A DNA stretch of 64,000 bases from Vibrio fortis. Its GTDB lineage: Bacteria > Pseudomonadota > Gammaproteobacteria > Enterobacterales > Vibrionaceae. Both the position numbers and the translations under genes were made by a program. The notes beneath the pieces were generated by a model. The model did not search any database. It was given only the letters and a program-made list of their open reading frames with translations, and was not told the DNA's origin. The stretch lies in assembly GCF_000695685.1 (NCBI RefSeq), contig NZ_JFFR01000002.1:682001-746000 (forward strand), written 5' to 3'. Positions 27,423-36,032 of this stretch are shown piece after piece. The stretch's first letter is position 1. Each line of letters begins with the position of its first letter.

Positions 27423-28676
27423 CTACTGATATCGAGAAACGCTCAGGTCACCACTTTCGACTTCTGGTACTTTTCCACTCACCACACTCGCAAGAATCTT
27501 TCCTGAACCACATGCCATCGTCCAACCTAACGTTCCGTGACCAGTATTCGTATAGAGATTACCCACAGGCGTCTTACCTATGATTGGCGTACCATCTGGG
27601 GTCATCGGACGTAACCCTGTCCAGTATTCCGCTTTCGCGTGATCACCCGCCTCTGGGAATAGGTCTTTGATCACCATGTCGATGGTTGCTTTGCGCTTCT
27701 CTGGAATATCAAAGTTAAAACCTGCCAGCTCTGCAGTACCCGCAATACGGATACGATCGTCAAAACGTGTCATTGCTACTTTGTATGTCTCATCCATCAC
27801 CGTAGACGTCGGAGCCTTATCTGCATTAACAATCGGTAGCGTTAACGAGTAGCCTTTTACTGGATAAACCGGGACATCTATATCAATCTGCTTCAAAAGC
27901 TCTGTCGAGTAGCTTCCCGTTGCCAGAACAAAAGCGTCTGCTTTCAATTCGCCAGCGCTGGTGTTGATGCTCGTTAGCGATGAACCTTCTCGATTCAATG
28001 CGTGCACTTCAGTATCAAACATAAATTCAACACCTAAGGCTTTGGCTTTCTCAGTCAGTTCAATACAGAACTTATGGCAATCACCCGTTTCGTCTCCTGG
28101 TAAATACAAGCCGCCAACAAGCTTGTCTTGAACTGATTTAAGCCCTGGCTCAACTTTAATACACTCTTCAACATTCAACAAAGAGTGCTCAATTCCACTC
28201 TCTTTAAGCAATTTCATATCTTGTTGAATCGCTTCCAGTTGCTTAGCATCACGGAACACTTGGAGCGTTCCTTGCTGGCGACCTTCATAATCAAGGTGCT
28301 CGGTTTCACGGAGCTCTGTTAAACAGTCTCGGCTGTAATTCGCAATGCGTAACATGCGAGATTTATTGATAGCGTATTTTGCAGGGCTGCAGTTAGACAA
28401 CATCTGAGTTGCCCACTGAATCAAAGCAGGCGATAGAGAAGGTTTCACTTTCAGCGGTGCGTGCTCTTGCGTCAGCCATTTAAGAGCCTTGACGGGGATA
28501 CCGGGCGCAGCCCAAGGTGATGAATAGCCATAAGAGATTTGACCTGCATTGGCAAAGCTGGTTTCTTTACCACTGCTATCTTGACGATCGATGACCGTTA
28601 CCTTGTGCCCTTCTTTGGCCAAATACCAAGCACTAGTTAATCCAATCACACCACTACCAATCACAATCACTTCCAT
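27423..28676 (-). CDS. dadA: D-amino acid dehydrogenase small subunit DadA
   Basis: 417 residues from the ATG at 28676 (MEVIVIGSGVIGLTSAWYLA); the longer reading from 28748 adds a non-family extension. FAD-binding Rossmann motif GSGVIG at the N-terminus, HKVTVIDRQ, ETSFANAGQISYGYSSPWAAPG typical of DadA, and a C-terminal LRPMTPDGTPIIGKTPVGNLYTNTGHGTLGWTMA. Membrane-associated flavoprotein that oxidises D-alanine and other D-amino acids, feeding electrons to quinone. No alanine racemase gene (dadX) is adjacent here. Confidence 0.93.
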   Translation of the reverse strand: MEVIVIGSGVIGLTSAWYLAKEGHKVTVIDRQDSSGKETSFANAGQISYGYSSPWAAPGIPVKALKWLTQEHAPLKVKPSLSPALIQWATQMLSNCSPAKYAINKSRMLRIANYSRDCLTELRETEHLDYEGRQQGTLQVFRDAKQLEAIQQDMKLLKESGIEHSLLNVEECIKVEPGLKSVQDKLVGGLYLPGDETGDCHKFCIELTEKAKALGVEFMFDTEVHALNREGSSLTSINTSAGELKADAFVLATGSYSTELLKQIDIDVPVYPVKGYSLTLPIVNADKAPTSTVMDETYKVAMTRFDDRIRIAGTAELAGFNFDIPEKRKATIDMVIKDLFPEAGDHAKAEYWTGLRPMTPDGTPIIGKTPVGNLYTNTGHGTLGWTMACGSGKILASVVSGKVPEVESGDLSVSRYQ

Positions 28677-28840
28677 TGCTCTGCCCCTGTATTTAGCAAC
28701 ATTTTCGTAACTTGGGGACACTTTATGAAGCGAGCGTTGACTTAACAATATTGACAGCGTTGACTAAAAGTCATTTATAGAGAATAAACACCTAATTCAC
28801 TGATTATGTGTATTTTTTCTACGCAAAATTGCGGTTGAAG

Positions 28841-28880
28841 AATACAAAAACACCGCTGAAACTTATGTTATCAGCGGTGT
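28841..28880 (-). terminator. Terminator after the DHH phosphoesterase gene
   Basis: Minus-strand ACACCGCTGA/TCAGCGGTGT stem followed by TTTTTG, about 45 bases past the stop. Confidence 0.88.
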
Positions 28881-28925
28881 CAGCAAACTTGGTAAGGCAA
28901 TAATAAAGGCCGCAAAGTACGTAAA

Positions 28926-29915
28926 TTATGATGCTTTAGCAGCATCCAGAACAAGACTCGGACGAATCAGCTCATAAAGACAATCGAGCTCCTCACCTGA
29001 GCGAAACTTTCGTGGGATCATGCCTGCTGCCATATGCGGGTGTCCTCCCCCAAAGCCAATGCCTTTTTCATTCAACGCTTTCTGAATTATTTGAGCGACG
29101 TTGTTTTCTGAACACTCTGAGCGTAGTGAGATAAATGTCTTTTCACTGGTTCTTGCGGTAAGCACAATGATATCGAGTTCATCAACACTAAGAAGAAAAT
29201 CTCCCAAAACCCCCAACATGTTTTTTGGACAACCTTCAGGCAGAACCGCAAACGCAGCGTTTTTCTCGCGACGCATGCTGGCAAGCATAGAATTAAACAA
29301 CTGTAGTTCTTCAAACTGAACTTGGTTTCTACAAATCTTATTAACGATCGCGTTATCCGCTTTGGCTTGCAAATACGCAAGCGCCTTAAGATCAGCAGCG
29401 CCTACACTTCGAGTAAAGTTGGCAGTATCAAAACTCAAACCTACCAATAATGCAGTAGCGACTCGTTTAGGCATATTTATTGAGAAATACAGGTAATACT
29501 CGACCATCATAGTAGCGGTCGCACCATAGTTTGAACGAATATCGCTATACCAAACCGACTCTGGCGCTTCCACTTGGTGATGATCGATAACGCCAACCTC
29601 TTCACCGGTGAAATCAGTGATGTTTTTCTCACCAATACAACCATCAACAACGATAATTTTGTCATCTGGCTCTAGGTGTAGATCTTCTGGCTTATGCACG
29701 GGAATCTCTAACCAATCAATGAGATTTCGCAGTGATACTCGATCAATGTGCCCTTTAAAGGTAATGAAAGGGTTCAAACCTTGTGTTTTCAGCAGGTATG
29801 CCAAGGCATAAGCCGAAGAGATCGCATCATGGTCTGGGAAATCATGAGCTTGAACAATCACCCTTTTGTTCGCTTTAAGTTTATTTACGAAAGCTTCGAA
29901 TTCAATATTTGCCAT
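28926..29915 (-). CDS. DHH-family phosphoesterase
   Basis: About 329 residues, starting at MANIEFEAF (29915) or five codons upstream (29930). DHH superfamily: QAHDFPDHDAISSAYALAYLL, VVDGCIG, the signature VIDHHQVE, and a C-terminal DHHA1-like glycine patch (GIGFGGGHPHMAAGM). It resembles NrnA/oligoribonuclease-pAp phosphatase proteins and manganese-dependent phosphoesterases; the exact substrate is not readable. A strong terminator hairpin sits immediately before the start, so expression must tolerate or depend on read-through, or use a promoter inside it. Confidence 0.82.
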   Translation of the reverse strand: MANIEFEAFVNKLKANKRVIVQAHDFPDHDAISSAYALAYLLKTQGLNPFITFKGHIDRVSLRNLIDWLEIPVHKPEDLHLEPDDKIIVVDGCIGEKNITDFTGEEVGVIDHHQVEAPESVWYSDIRSNYGATATMMVEYYLYFSINMPKRVATALLVGLSFDTANFTRSVGAADLKALAYLQAKADNAIVNKICRNQVQFEELQLFNSMLASMRREKNAAFAVLPEGCPKNMLGVLGDFLLSVDELDIIVLTARTSEKTFISLRSECSENNVAQIIQKALNEKGIGFGGGHPHMAAGMIPRKFRSGEELDCLYELIRPSLVLDAAKAS

Positions 29916-29931
29916 TATTAAACTGCTCATA

Positions 29932-29957
29932 AAAAACTAGCCCCCGAAGAGGCTAGA
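29932..29957 (-). terminator. Terminator/attenuator directly before the DHH gene start
   Basis: Minus-strand CTAGCC-loop-GGCTAG followed by six T, ending two bases before the first in-frame ATG (29930) of the DHH gene and 16 bases after the stop of the upstream membrane-protein gene. Confidence 0.8.
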
Positions 29958-29973
29958 GAGAAGGTAAGATGTT

Positions 29974-30780
29974 CTAAATCTTATGAATTAATCGGTATTC
30001 GGTATTAGACAGAATCGCTTCTTCTAGTGCACCTACACCCAACGTACTGTATCCATAAAAATTCGGCTTCGCGTTGCTACGCAAAGACTGAACGCTTTCT
30101 ACAACGTTCTCATCCATTGTTAAGGCGTCTACTACTTCCGAAAGCAGCTTCCTGTTCTCTTGTGACATCGGCGAAATAAACTCACTCGCACCACTGATTG
30201 ATGAGTACAAGTAGCCAAATTCGCCACCATTATTCTCTTCAATATAGTAGTTGCCTGTTCTTGCAAACGATGCACGGATCTCATTGACACTTTCAATAGA
30301 ACTAAACGTCTGCGCAAAAAACTCAGAACCACCTGCATGCTCTAATGTTTCTGGAGCAAAGCCTTCATTTGGGAAGACCAGATATGCGACGATCGCATTA
30401 TCTCGAGTAATCGCAGAAAGGATGAAGTTATCGTCCTGGTAGTACTTAATCACATCATCCGTTGTCGCGCGCTTAATATAAACAGGCGCGCCAAATGTTT
30501 GGTCTAAGATTTCGGCAGATGAACGAATATAGATTTTGTCCAACTTTCTATGCGATGGAATGTCTGTCATTTGAGAAAGACCAAAATCGAACATCTTTTC
30601 TAGCGCATCAAAGCTGTCATTAAAGCCACCCAAAGCAATGGAAATAACCGACACCAAGCCGATAGTGCGTGCTATACCGCCCTTTTTCTGCTCTTCCAAC
30701 AACGACTCTTGAGTGTCTTGAAGTTCTTGTAACTCTTCCTGTATATCTTTTTGAATATCCTTGTTTTGCTCTTCAGACAT
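29974..30780 (-). CDS. Hypothetical membrane-anchored protein, 268 aa
   Basis: Acidic, Gln-rich N-terminal coil (MSEEQNKDIQKDIQEELQELQ, residues 1–33), one hydrophobic stretch (about 38–55), then a soluble domain with no motif I recognise (LGVGALEEAILSNTEYRLIHK end). It follows the 57-aa membrane protein gene by two bases and ends in a terminator. Context suggests part of an envelope cluster; function unknown. Confidence 0.7.
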   Translation of the reverse strand: MSEEQNKDIQKDIQEELQELQDTQESLLEEQKKGGIARTIGLVSVISIALGGFNDSFDALEKMFDFGLSQMTDIPSHRKLDKIYIRSSAEILDQTFGAPVYIKRATTDDVIKYYQDDNFILSAITRDNAIVAYLVFPNEGFAPETLEHAGGSEFFAQTFSSIESVNEIRASFARTGNYYIEENNGGEFGYLYSSISGASEFISPMSQENRKLLSEVVDALTMDENVVESVQSLRSNAKPNFYGYSTLGVGALEEAILSNTEYRLIHKI

Positions 30781-30782
30781 TT

Positions 30783-30953
30783 TTAACCTTTGATCTCGTC
30801 GATTTTATCCATTAGCGCATCTGTACCGTCTTCAGCTTTCTCTTGAACTCGCTCAAAAGCATCCGTGTCCATGATGCTTTCAATTTCATCGCTGTAATTA
30901 AGGCCAAGATAGATACCGACAACGATAAATACTAAAGCGAAAATTTTAAACAT
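30783..30953 (-). CDS. Small single-helix membrane protein, 56 aa
   Basis: Starts at the ATG at 30953 (MFKIFALVFIVVGIYLGLNY), with GAGAG upstream. One N-terminal membrane helix and a strongly acidic/charged tail (SIMDTDAFERVQEKAEDGTDALMDKIDEIKG). Two bases from the next gene, so translation is probably coupled. Confidence 0.7.
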   Translation of the reverse strand: MFKIFALVFIVVGIYLGLNYSDEIESIMDTDAFERVQEKAEDGTDALMDKIDEIKG

Positions 30954-30978
30954 TGCTACTCTCAATTCATTAACGGGT

Positions 30979-31014
30979 AAACCAAGTACATGCCAATGAC
31001 ATGTGCTTGGTTGT
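30979..31014. repeat. Intercistronic hairpin in the envelope cluster
   Basis: AACCAAGTACATG/CATGTGCTTGGTT stem with one mismatch, between the transglycosylase stop (31032) and the small membrane gene. The T-run faces the plus strand, so on the transcript it is a processing or stability element more than a terminator. Confidence 0.5.
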
Positions 31015-31031
31015 TTTGCTTACCCAATTTA

Positions 31032-32531
31032 TTACTTATACAAAGCGATACGACTGTTTACTTTCTTCAAGTAATTTTTGGTTTCGTCGTACGGCAGATT
31101 AACCACTAGCTGGTCATAGACTTGTTGAGGCGTCAGCTGATTGATAATCTTCGACGCTTTGCCAATACTGGTGGAACGATCTTTATTGAACGCTCTAGCC
31201 ACATTACCCGCACCAGTGTTATATGCGGCAATAACACAGTACAAACGACTTTCGTCATTCTTTATCTTACGAAGATACTTACTGTTTAGGATGTCTAAAT
31301 AAGCCGTACCTGTTTCTACGTTGATAACTGGTTGATACAGATCCGCCACTTTCATTGGCGCGTCGATATTTCGGACTTGTTTATTAACATCATGACCTGC
31401 ACTGGTCGGTACCACTTGCATCAAACCAAACGCAGGTACATGTGATTTAGCATCCGGACGGAACGCCGACTCCGAGTGCATGATTGCCATAATCAGTGCA
31501 GCATCAACTTCCCAGTTTTTACTCTCTTTCTCAGCCAGCGCACTGTACTTGCTCGCGCGTGCTTTTAAGCTGTTCTCCGGTAGCTTAACTTTGTAACTGA
31601 TTACCTTTTTCGGCTTAACCGGTGCCTCAGCAACTTCAACGACTGGCTTAGGCTTTAACACTTCTGGCTGTGGCGCTTTATCGACGACCTTTTCCACAAC
31701 TTTTGGCGGCCGCTTTTCTGTTGGTGTTGGTGTTGGCTCTAGCTTGGCTACCTCTTTTGGTACTTCAACCTTTTCAGCTGCCTTTACGACCCCAACTTCT
31801 GGCTCTGGCCGTTTAATTTCAATACCATGTTTGGCACGCATTTCGTCATACAGTTTGGTTTGCGCCGCAATACGCTCCTGAGCCTTTGCCAGTAGTGCCA
31901 TTTTCTTATTATGAGCACGCTGGTAAATGAAAGAGTCTGGAATACCAGTATCAGATAAAATCAGTCGTTCGGCTTGCACATCCAACTCATTCATCTGGCT
32001 TTGTGTCTGTTGGATAACGAAGTCTTTCTCTTCTTGCTCTTTCTCCAAAGAGTAAAGCACCGCGTGGTCTTCTGCTTTGAGATCCGCTAGCTCAACGTTT
32101 TGCCCGGCAACCTCAACAGGAATGTTTTTAACAAGCGCTTTGATCTCTTCAGGACTACTATCTTCATCCACCAATACAGATACGGTAGCAGTGTTGGTTT
32201 CGTAATCGACTGAAGTTTTCACCTGATCGTCTTGAGAGTAATCCACCTGTTTGGTTTGAGATGAAACCTCACCCTCACCCCATGTCTTGATTAGATCGGT
32301 TCTGCGCTCATCGAGGTTATTGGTATATTCATCGCGCCAAGCTTCGTACTCATCCAAATAAGCATTAACGTAAGCATGAAACTCTTTGATCTTGTCTTCT
32401 TGAGACTGGCTTGCTTTGGCAACAGCATTGTTTAGCTGCTGCTTTTGATCTTCTGACACAGCAAATGCCTGAGAACTGATAGCTGCCGAAACAACGACAG
32501 CTAACAAGGTCTTATTGATCATTTTGTACAT
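31032..32531 (-). CDS. Lytic murein transglycosylase, MltC-like
   Basis: 499 residues with a signal peptide (ending near SSQAFA). A long charged, coil-forming region (about 25–250, with DEYEAWRDEYTNNLDERR and the DUF3393-like part of MltC) is followed by a Pro/Lys/Glu-rich linker (about 265–325: PTPTPTEKRPPKVVEK). The C-terminal SLT domain (about 340–499) has the catalytic Glu in IMHSESAFRPDAKSHVPAFGLMQV and the YNTGAGNVARAF motif. Cleaves the MurNAc–GlcNAc bond with anhydro product. There is no lipobox Cys, unlike E. coli MltC. Downstream of a three-lipoprotein operon. Confidence 0.88.
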   Translation of the reverse strand: MYKMINKTLLAVVVSAAISSQAFAVSEDQKQQLNNAVAKASQSQEDKIKEFHAYVNAYLDEYEAWRDEYTNNLDERRTDLIKTWGEGEVSSQTKQVDYSQDDQVKTSVDYETNTATVSVLVDEDSSPEEIKALVKNIPVEVAGQNVELADLKAEDHAVLYSLEKEQEEKDFVIQQTQSQMNELDVQAERLILSDTGIPDSFIYQRAHNKKMALLAKAQERIAAQTKLYDEMRAKHGIEIKRPEPEVGVVKAAEKVEVPKEVAKLEPTPTPTEKRPPKVVEKVVDKAPQPEVLKPKPVVEVAEAPVKPKKVISYKVKLPENSLKARASKYSALAEKESKNWEVDAALIMAIMHSESAFRPDAKSHVPAFGLMQVVPTSAGHDVNKQVRNIDAPMKVADLYQPVINVETGTAYLDILNSKYLRKIKNDESRLYCVIAAYNTGAGNVARAFNKDRSTSIGKASKIINQLTPQQVYDQLVVNLPYDETKNYLKKVNSRIALYK

Positions 32532-32556
32532 AGTTCACTCCCAGAGTGTATAGAGA

Positions 32557-32585
32557 CAAAAGGCCACTCAAATGGCGGCCTTTTT
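32557..32585 (-). terminator. Terminator after the lipoprotein operon
   Basis: AAAAGGCC/GGCCTTTT stem around an 11-base loop between the last lipoprotein gene and the transglycosylase gene; minus-strand T-run present. Confidence 0.75.
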
Positions 32586-32615
32586 CACTAATACTAATCG
32601 CGGTTCCGTTCGCGG

Positions 32616-33227
32616 TTATTTTTTCAATGCATCGAACGCTGCAGCAAGGTCCGCTGCCGCTTTCTCATTGTTGAATTGATCCCATAGAGCAGAATCTTCA
32701 CCACCAACTTCATCGATTACTTTGTTCATATTCGCATCGTATGCGGCTTGGTCCATACCGACTAGAACGTACAGGCCACCCGTTGGGCTAGCTTGGCTTA
32801 CGATAACGCGGCTGTTAGTTAGCGTTTTATTCACGACTGTCTTAGTGATGTTCTCGAATGTCTCTTGAACGTCTTCAGTCACTAGCGTTACACCTTCTGC
32901 TGCTGATGTAGAAGTCACACCTTCAGTCGCCGCTTGGAATAGGTTGCTCACGTCAGTTTCAAACTCAGCAGCAAGGTTTACACGAGCATCATTAACTGCG
33001 ATTTTGCGCATAACGCTCATACCAGCTGCACTCTTCTTAGAGTAACCTTTTGCCGCTGCAGCGATATCGCTTGGAATCACGTCACAAATCCAACCCGGTG
33101 CAGATACAGTAGGTGCATCAGGGAAAGTACATGGAGCGAAGTTTTGCGCTTCCTTAACTGTCGCGTTGTTGCTCTGACAGCCAGCTAGAACTGCTACTAG
33201 TGAAGTTGCAATAAGTAGTTTTTTCAT
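32616..33227 (-). CDS. LPP20-family lipoprotein
   Basis: 203 residues; lipobox LAGC with Cys17. The mature domain resembles the LPP20 family (PGWICDVIPSDI, a repeating alpha/beta LPP20 core with KIAVNDARVNLAAEFETDV and LYVLVGMDQAAYDANM). Related LPP20 lipoproteins include FlgP of the Vibrio flagellar outer-membrane rings. Third gene of a lipoprotein operon, three bases after the CsgG-like gene. Confidence 0.78.
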   Translation of the reverse strand: MKKLLIATSLVAVLAGCQSNNATVKEAQNFAPCTFPDAPTVSAPGWICDVIPSDIAAAAKGYSKKSAAGMSVMRKIAVNDARVNLAAEFETDVSNLFQAATEGVTSTSAAEGVTLVTEDVQETFENITKTVVNKTLTNSRVIVSQASPTGGLYVLVGMDQAAYDANMNKVIDEVGGEDSALWDQFNNEKAAADLAAAFDALKK

Positions 33228-33230
33228 AGA

Positions 33231-34238
33231 TTAAAATTCGTTCTTTAAGTTTTCGACATGACATGATGGATCCAGCAGAGGGCAGTCAATGCTTGATGCA
33301 TCTACCTTACTGATGGTTCCTTTCTTAACTTTCAGTGATACTTCTTCATCAATTACCACCCAAGAATACTTGTTAGTTACCGCATTTTGCTCATTATTTA
33401 CAACGTAGCCTTCACCGATTGGATGTATCTCAGTTTCGCCTTCCATAGATTTCATAGCATTAGAGAACAAAATGTCTGAGCCTGGTTTGATCTTTTGATT
33501 TTTACCCATCGCAATGCGTACTTGTGTGCCCGCTTCACATTGGCGCATCTCAAGAACAGGAGCACTTGCCGCTAGCATTTTGTTGAGTTCAGTAGAGTAA
33601 TTTACCGCTTCTGCTGCAGCTTTAGCCGCCATGGAGCCATAAGTCGCGTTACTAACAGGACAACGTGAGTTATTTGTTTCCGTAGACGAATACTCGTCGC
33701 CTTCAAGCTTGATTCGTTTAACAACTTCCATACTTGGCAGTACAACAACTTTTGCTACCGCTTCTACGTCAAAGTCGTAGCTACATGAAGGCGCGATTTC
33801 CACCGTTTCACCATCATCGTTTTTATATGTGCGGCGCTCGCTAAACGATGTACTTAGGTCAGCGTGCGTAACCTCCGTAATGATCGCGTAATCGGCGATT
33901 GGTACACCTTTAGTGCTTAGGCGACCGCTCTGCTCGGCCAGTTTAATTTCACCTTTTACTTTGTTGGCAATTTTGCGATCAACAAGGTTTGCACCTGTCT
34001 CGTCAATCTGTGTCTCTAATGCATTTCGCATCGCAGACTGAATTTTCTTCGAAGCAGAGTTTTCAAAATCAATGTCGACAGGAAGAACAACAACCTTCAT
34101 ATTCTCTGAAGATGGGATTTGAATTTCAGCAGTTTCAATATCTACACGCGTATCAGGAGTACAAACAACATCTTCCTTGATAACACAGCCAGTTAAACCA
34201 GTGATTACTGCACTAGCCATTAACGTTTTCTTTAACAT
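33231..34238 (-). CDS. CsgG/LpoB-like lipoprotein
   Basis: 335 residues; lipobox LTGC with Cys18. The body has KVVVLPVDIDFENSASKKIQSAMRNALETQIDETGANLVDRKIANKVKGE, the alpha/beta pattern of CsgG, TolB-N and LpoB-type envelope proteins (nucleotide-like fold that forms rings or binds penicillin-binding proteins). Four or more mature cysteines suggest disulfides. Middle gene of the operon. Confidence 0.65.
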   Translation of the reverse strand: MLKKTLMASAVITGLTGCVIKEDVVCTPDTRVDIETAEIQIPSSENMKVVVLPVDIDFENSASKKIQSAMRNALETQIDETGANLVDRKIANKVKGEIKLAEQSGRLSTKGVPIADYAIITEVTHADLSTSFSERRTYKNDDGETVEIAPSCSYDFDVEAVAKVVVLPSMEVVKRIKLEGDEYSSTETNNSRCPVSNATYGSMAAKAAAEAVNYSTELNKMLAASAPVLEMRQCEAGTQVRIAMGKNQKIKPGSDILFSNAMKSMEGETEIHPIGEGYVVNNEQNAVTNKYSWVVIDEEVSLKVKKGTISKVDASSIDCPLLDPSCHVENLKNEF

Positions 34239-34288
34239 CTATTCTCTCCCGAATATGTTTATTTTATTTCTTTAAGATAAGGAGTTTG

Positions 34289-35272
34289 CTATTTGATTAA
34301 GCCCAGCGCAGTCCAAATCCCTTTCTCTTTTATTTGCTCATCAAAGTGGCGAGCAGCCCCTTCGTCGGCATATTTGTAACTGGTAACAGAGTTGCCCGTA
34401 GAGATAATTTCACTACGAGACACTGTTTTAGATTTCTTGTTTATAATTTTGATATTAGAGACCAAGGTTGAAATATACGCGTCTCCGACTTTGTTTCTTC
34501 GACGCTCAGAATCCACTTTCAACACATGAGTTTGGTTTTTATTCTTTGAAGTTGAGGTCGCGATATTGAACTCTGATAACTGGTTCCCCAACAGTTCAAT
34601 TGCTTTTCTCGACTCTCTATCTGAAGAGAGACGGATGTTAATTTGGCTGCTTAGTTTTTGGTGTGTAATAGTTAGCTGTTCAATTGCACTGATGTCAGCG
34701 TTATAACTAGGCTTTAGAGATGAAAGCATTGCGATACGCACAGAAGCATCGTGTTCAGTTTGATAAACACTGCGATTGTCTAACCACCACAGTAATTTGT
34801 CTTCGTGAGAAAGTGCATCAAGTTCGATTTGAGATTTACGGTTTAGGTCTTTTATTTCGCGAATCAACTGTTGAGTCACGAGTGATCTTTTAACTCTTAC
34901 TTCGACAAACGCACCAAGATCATTCTCTTCCATTTGTAAATATTCGATACCATTCAAAGTCAAGGATTCAGTCTTAGTATTAACTTTGTTGTCAACTAGA
35001 CTATTTGAAAAACCCTTACCATTAGTTTCTCGAACTGTGTCTCTCATGTAGAAAGACGACTCGACTTGAGTCCATAACTTTTCGTTGATGTTGTTTACAG
35101 CGATTTTTTTAGCATGAGATAGAGTTCGCGCTTGAGAAACTGCATAAATGTACTCATCACTGTCTGCTTGGGGCTTCAGATACCATTCCGGTTTTGTAGA
35201 TTGACAGCCAGAAAGAACAAGCAACGCGAATAGCGCTATGAAAAAGCGAACTATTTTTTTATTTGAAGACAT
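34289..35272 (-). CDS. LPP20-like lipoprotein, 327 aa
   Basis: Signal and lipobox LVLSGC (Cys23). QSTKPEWYLKPQADSDEYIYAVSQARTLSHAKKIAVNNINEKLW matches the start of LPP20-domain proteins. A second, less clear domain follows (about 180–327), with RRRNKVGDAYISTLVSNIKII. First gene of the operon, with the long AT-rich region upstream. It could be an adaptor for a periplasmic or outer-membrane ring; function not known. Confidence 0.7.
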   Translation of the reverse strand: MSSNKKIVRFFIALFALLVLSGCQSTKPEWYLKPQADSDEYIYAVSQARTLSHAKKIAVNNINEKLWTQVESSFYMRDTVRETNGKGFSNSLVDNKVNTKTESLTLNGIEYLQMEENDLGAFVEVRVKRSLVTQQLIREIKDLNRKSQIELDALSHEDKLLWWLDNRSVYQTEHDASVRIAMLSSLKPSYNADISAIEQLTITHQKLSSQINIRLSSDRESRKAIELLGNQLSEFNIATSTSKNKNQTHVLKVDSERRRNKVGDAYISTLVSNIKIINKKSKTVSRSEIISTGNSVTSYKYADEGAARHFDEQIKEKGIWTALGLIK

Positions 35273-36032
35273 TTGGAACCAATATCGAAAAAGTTTGTCG
35301 CAATCTTATATCCTCAAAATTAAACATTCAAACAGCCAAATTTATAGTTCGATTCATATTTGAGCGAAATATGTTTATTTTCTATTGATTTCACGCATCA
35401 AATTTATACAAACCTTCCGTTAATTAACAAAAAAGACAATACAAAGTCTTGATTTTGAGACAGTTGATGTAAATTATAAATTACACAATAACCATTTGTT
35501 TTCCATTGATAAAAACGTGAACAAAGTCTTAAAAAAACTGAATTTCAGTTCAAAAAAAACACATAACTTTGACTAAAAAGGTGATATTTATTCAATAAAA
35601 GTGAGACGCTGATCTCAATGATAAGTTTGATATTAACAGCAGATTTTTGCCTCTCCCCCAAATAAAGAGACCAGGCAGATACTAGAAAAAATTAAATTCC
35701 ATTAATAACAATAATGTTAATAAATCACTATCGCGGGATTTACAGGAATGAGATGACTACTTTTCACACCAATATTGATAAAAATGAAAATAAACCCTAA
35801 TTAAATGGATAATAGAAATACAGGCTAGTAGTCGACGAATAATGAGAGGATGTAGATATTGTGGGAGGATAAATTATTTTGATCTTCTATTTAAATCGAA
35901 CTAAGAAGCGAAATAAAACACTAATCAAAAATGAATTCTTATTAAAAACAACCTTCATAGACAGAAAGCACAGATACTACCTTAAGGGTAGTTTCACTTT
36001 TGTCTATGAAGAGTTTGCGCATGTCTGTCTGA
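35273..36032. other. 760-base AT-rich intergenic region
   Basis: Very AT-rich, with no convincing ORF on either strand. It carries the promoter of the lipoprotein operon (minus strand) at its left end and the long hairpin at 35954–36010 at its right end. The AT richness would suit H-NS binding. Confidence 0.6.
35954..36010. repeat. Long interrupted inverted repeat
   Basis: TTCATAGACA (35954–35963) pairs with TGTCTATGAA (36001–36010), with an inner arm ACTACC/GGTAGT (around 35977–35993), giving a 57-base two-tier hairpin. On the minus strand it follows the HAD gene stop at 36033 and is followed by GGTTGTTTTT, so it may end that transcript. Confidence 0.7.
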
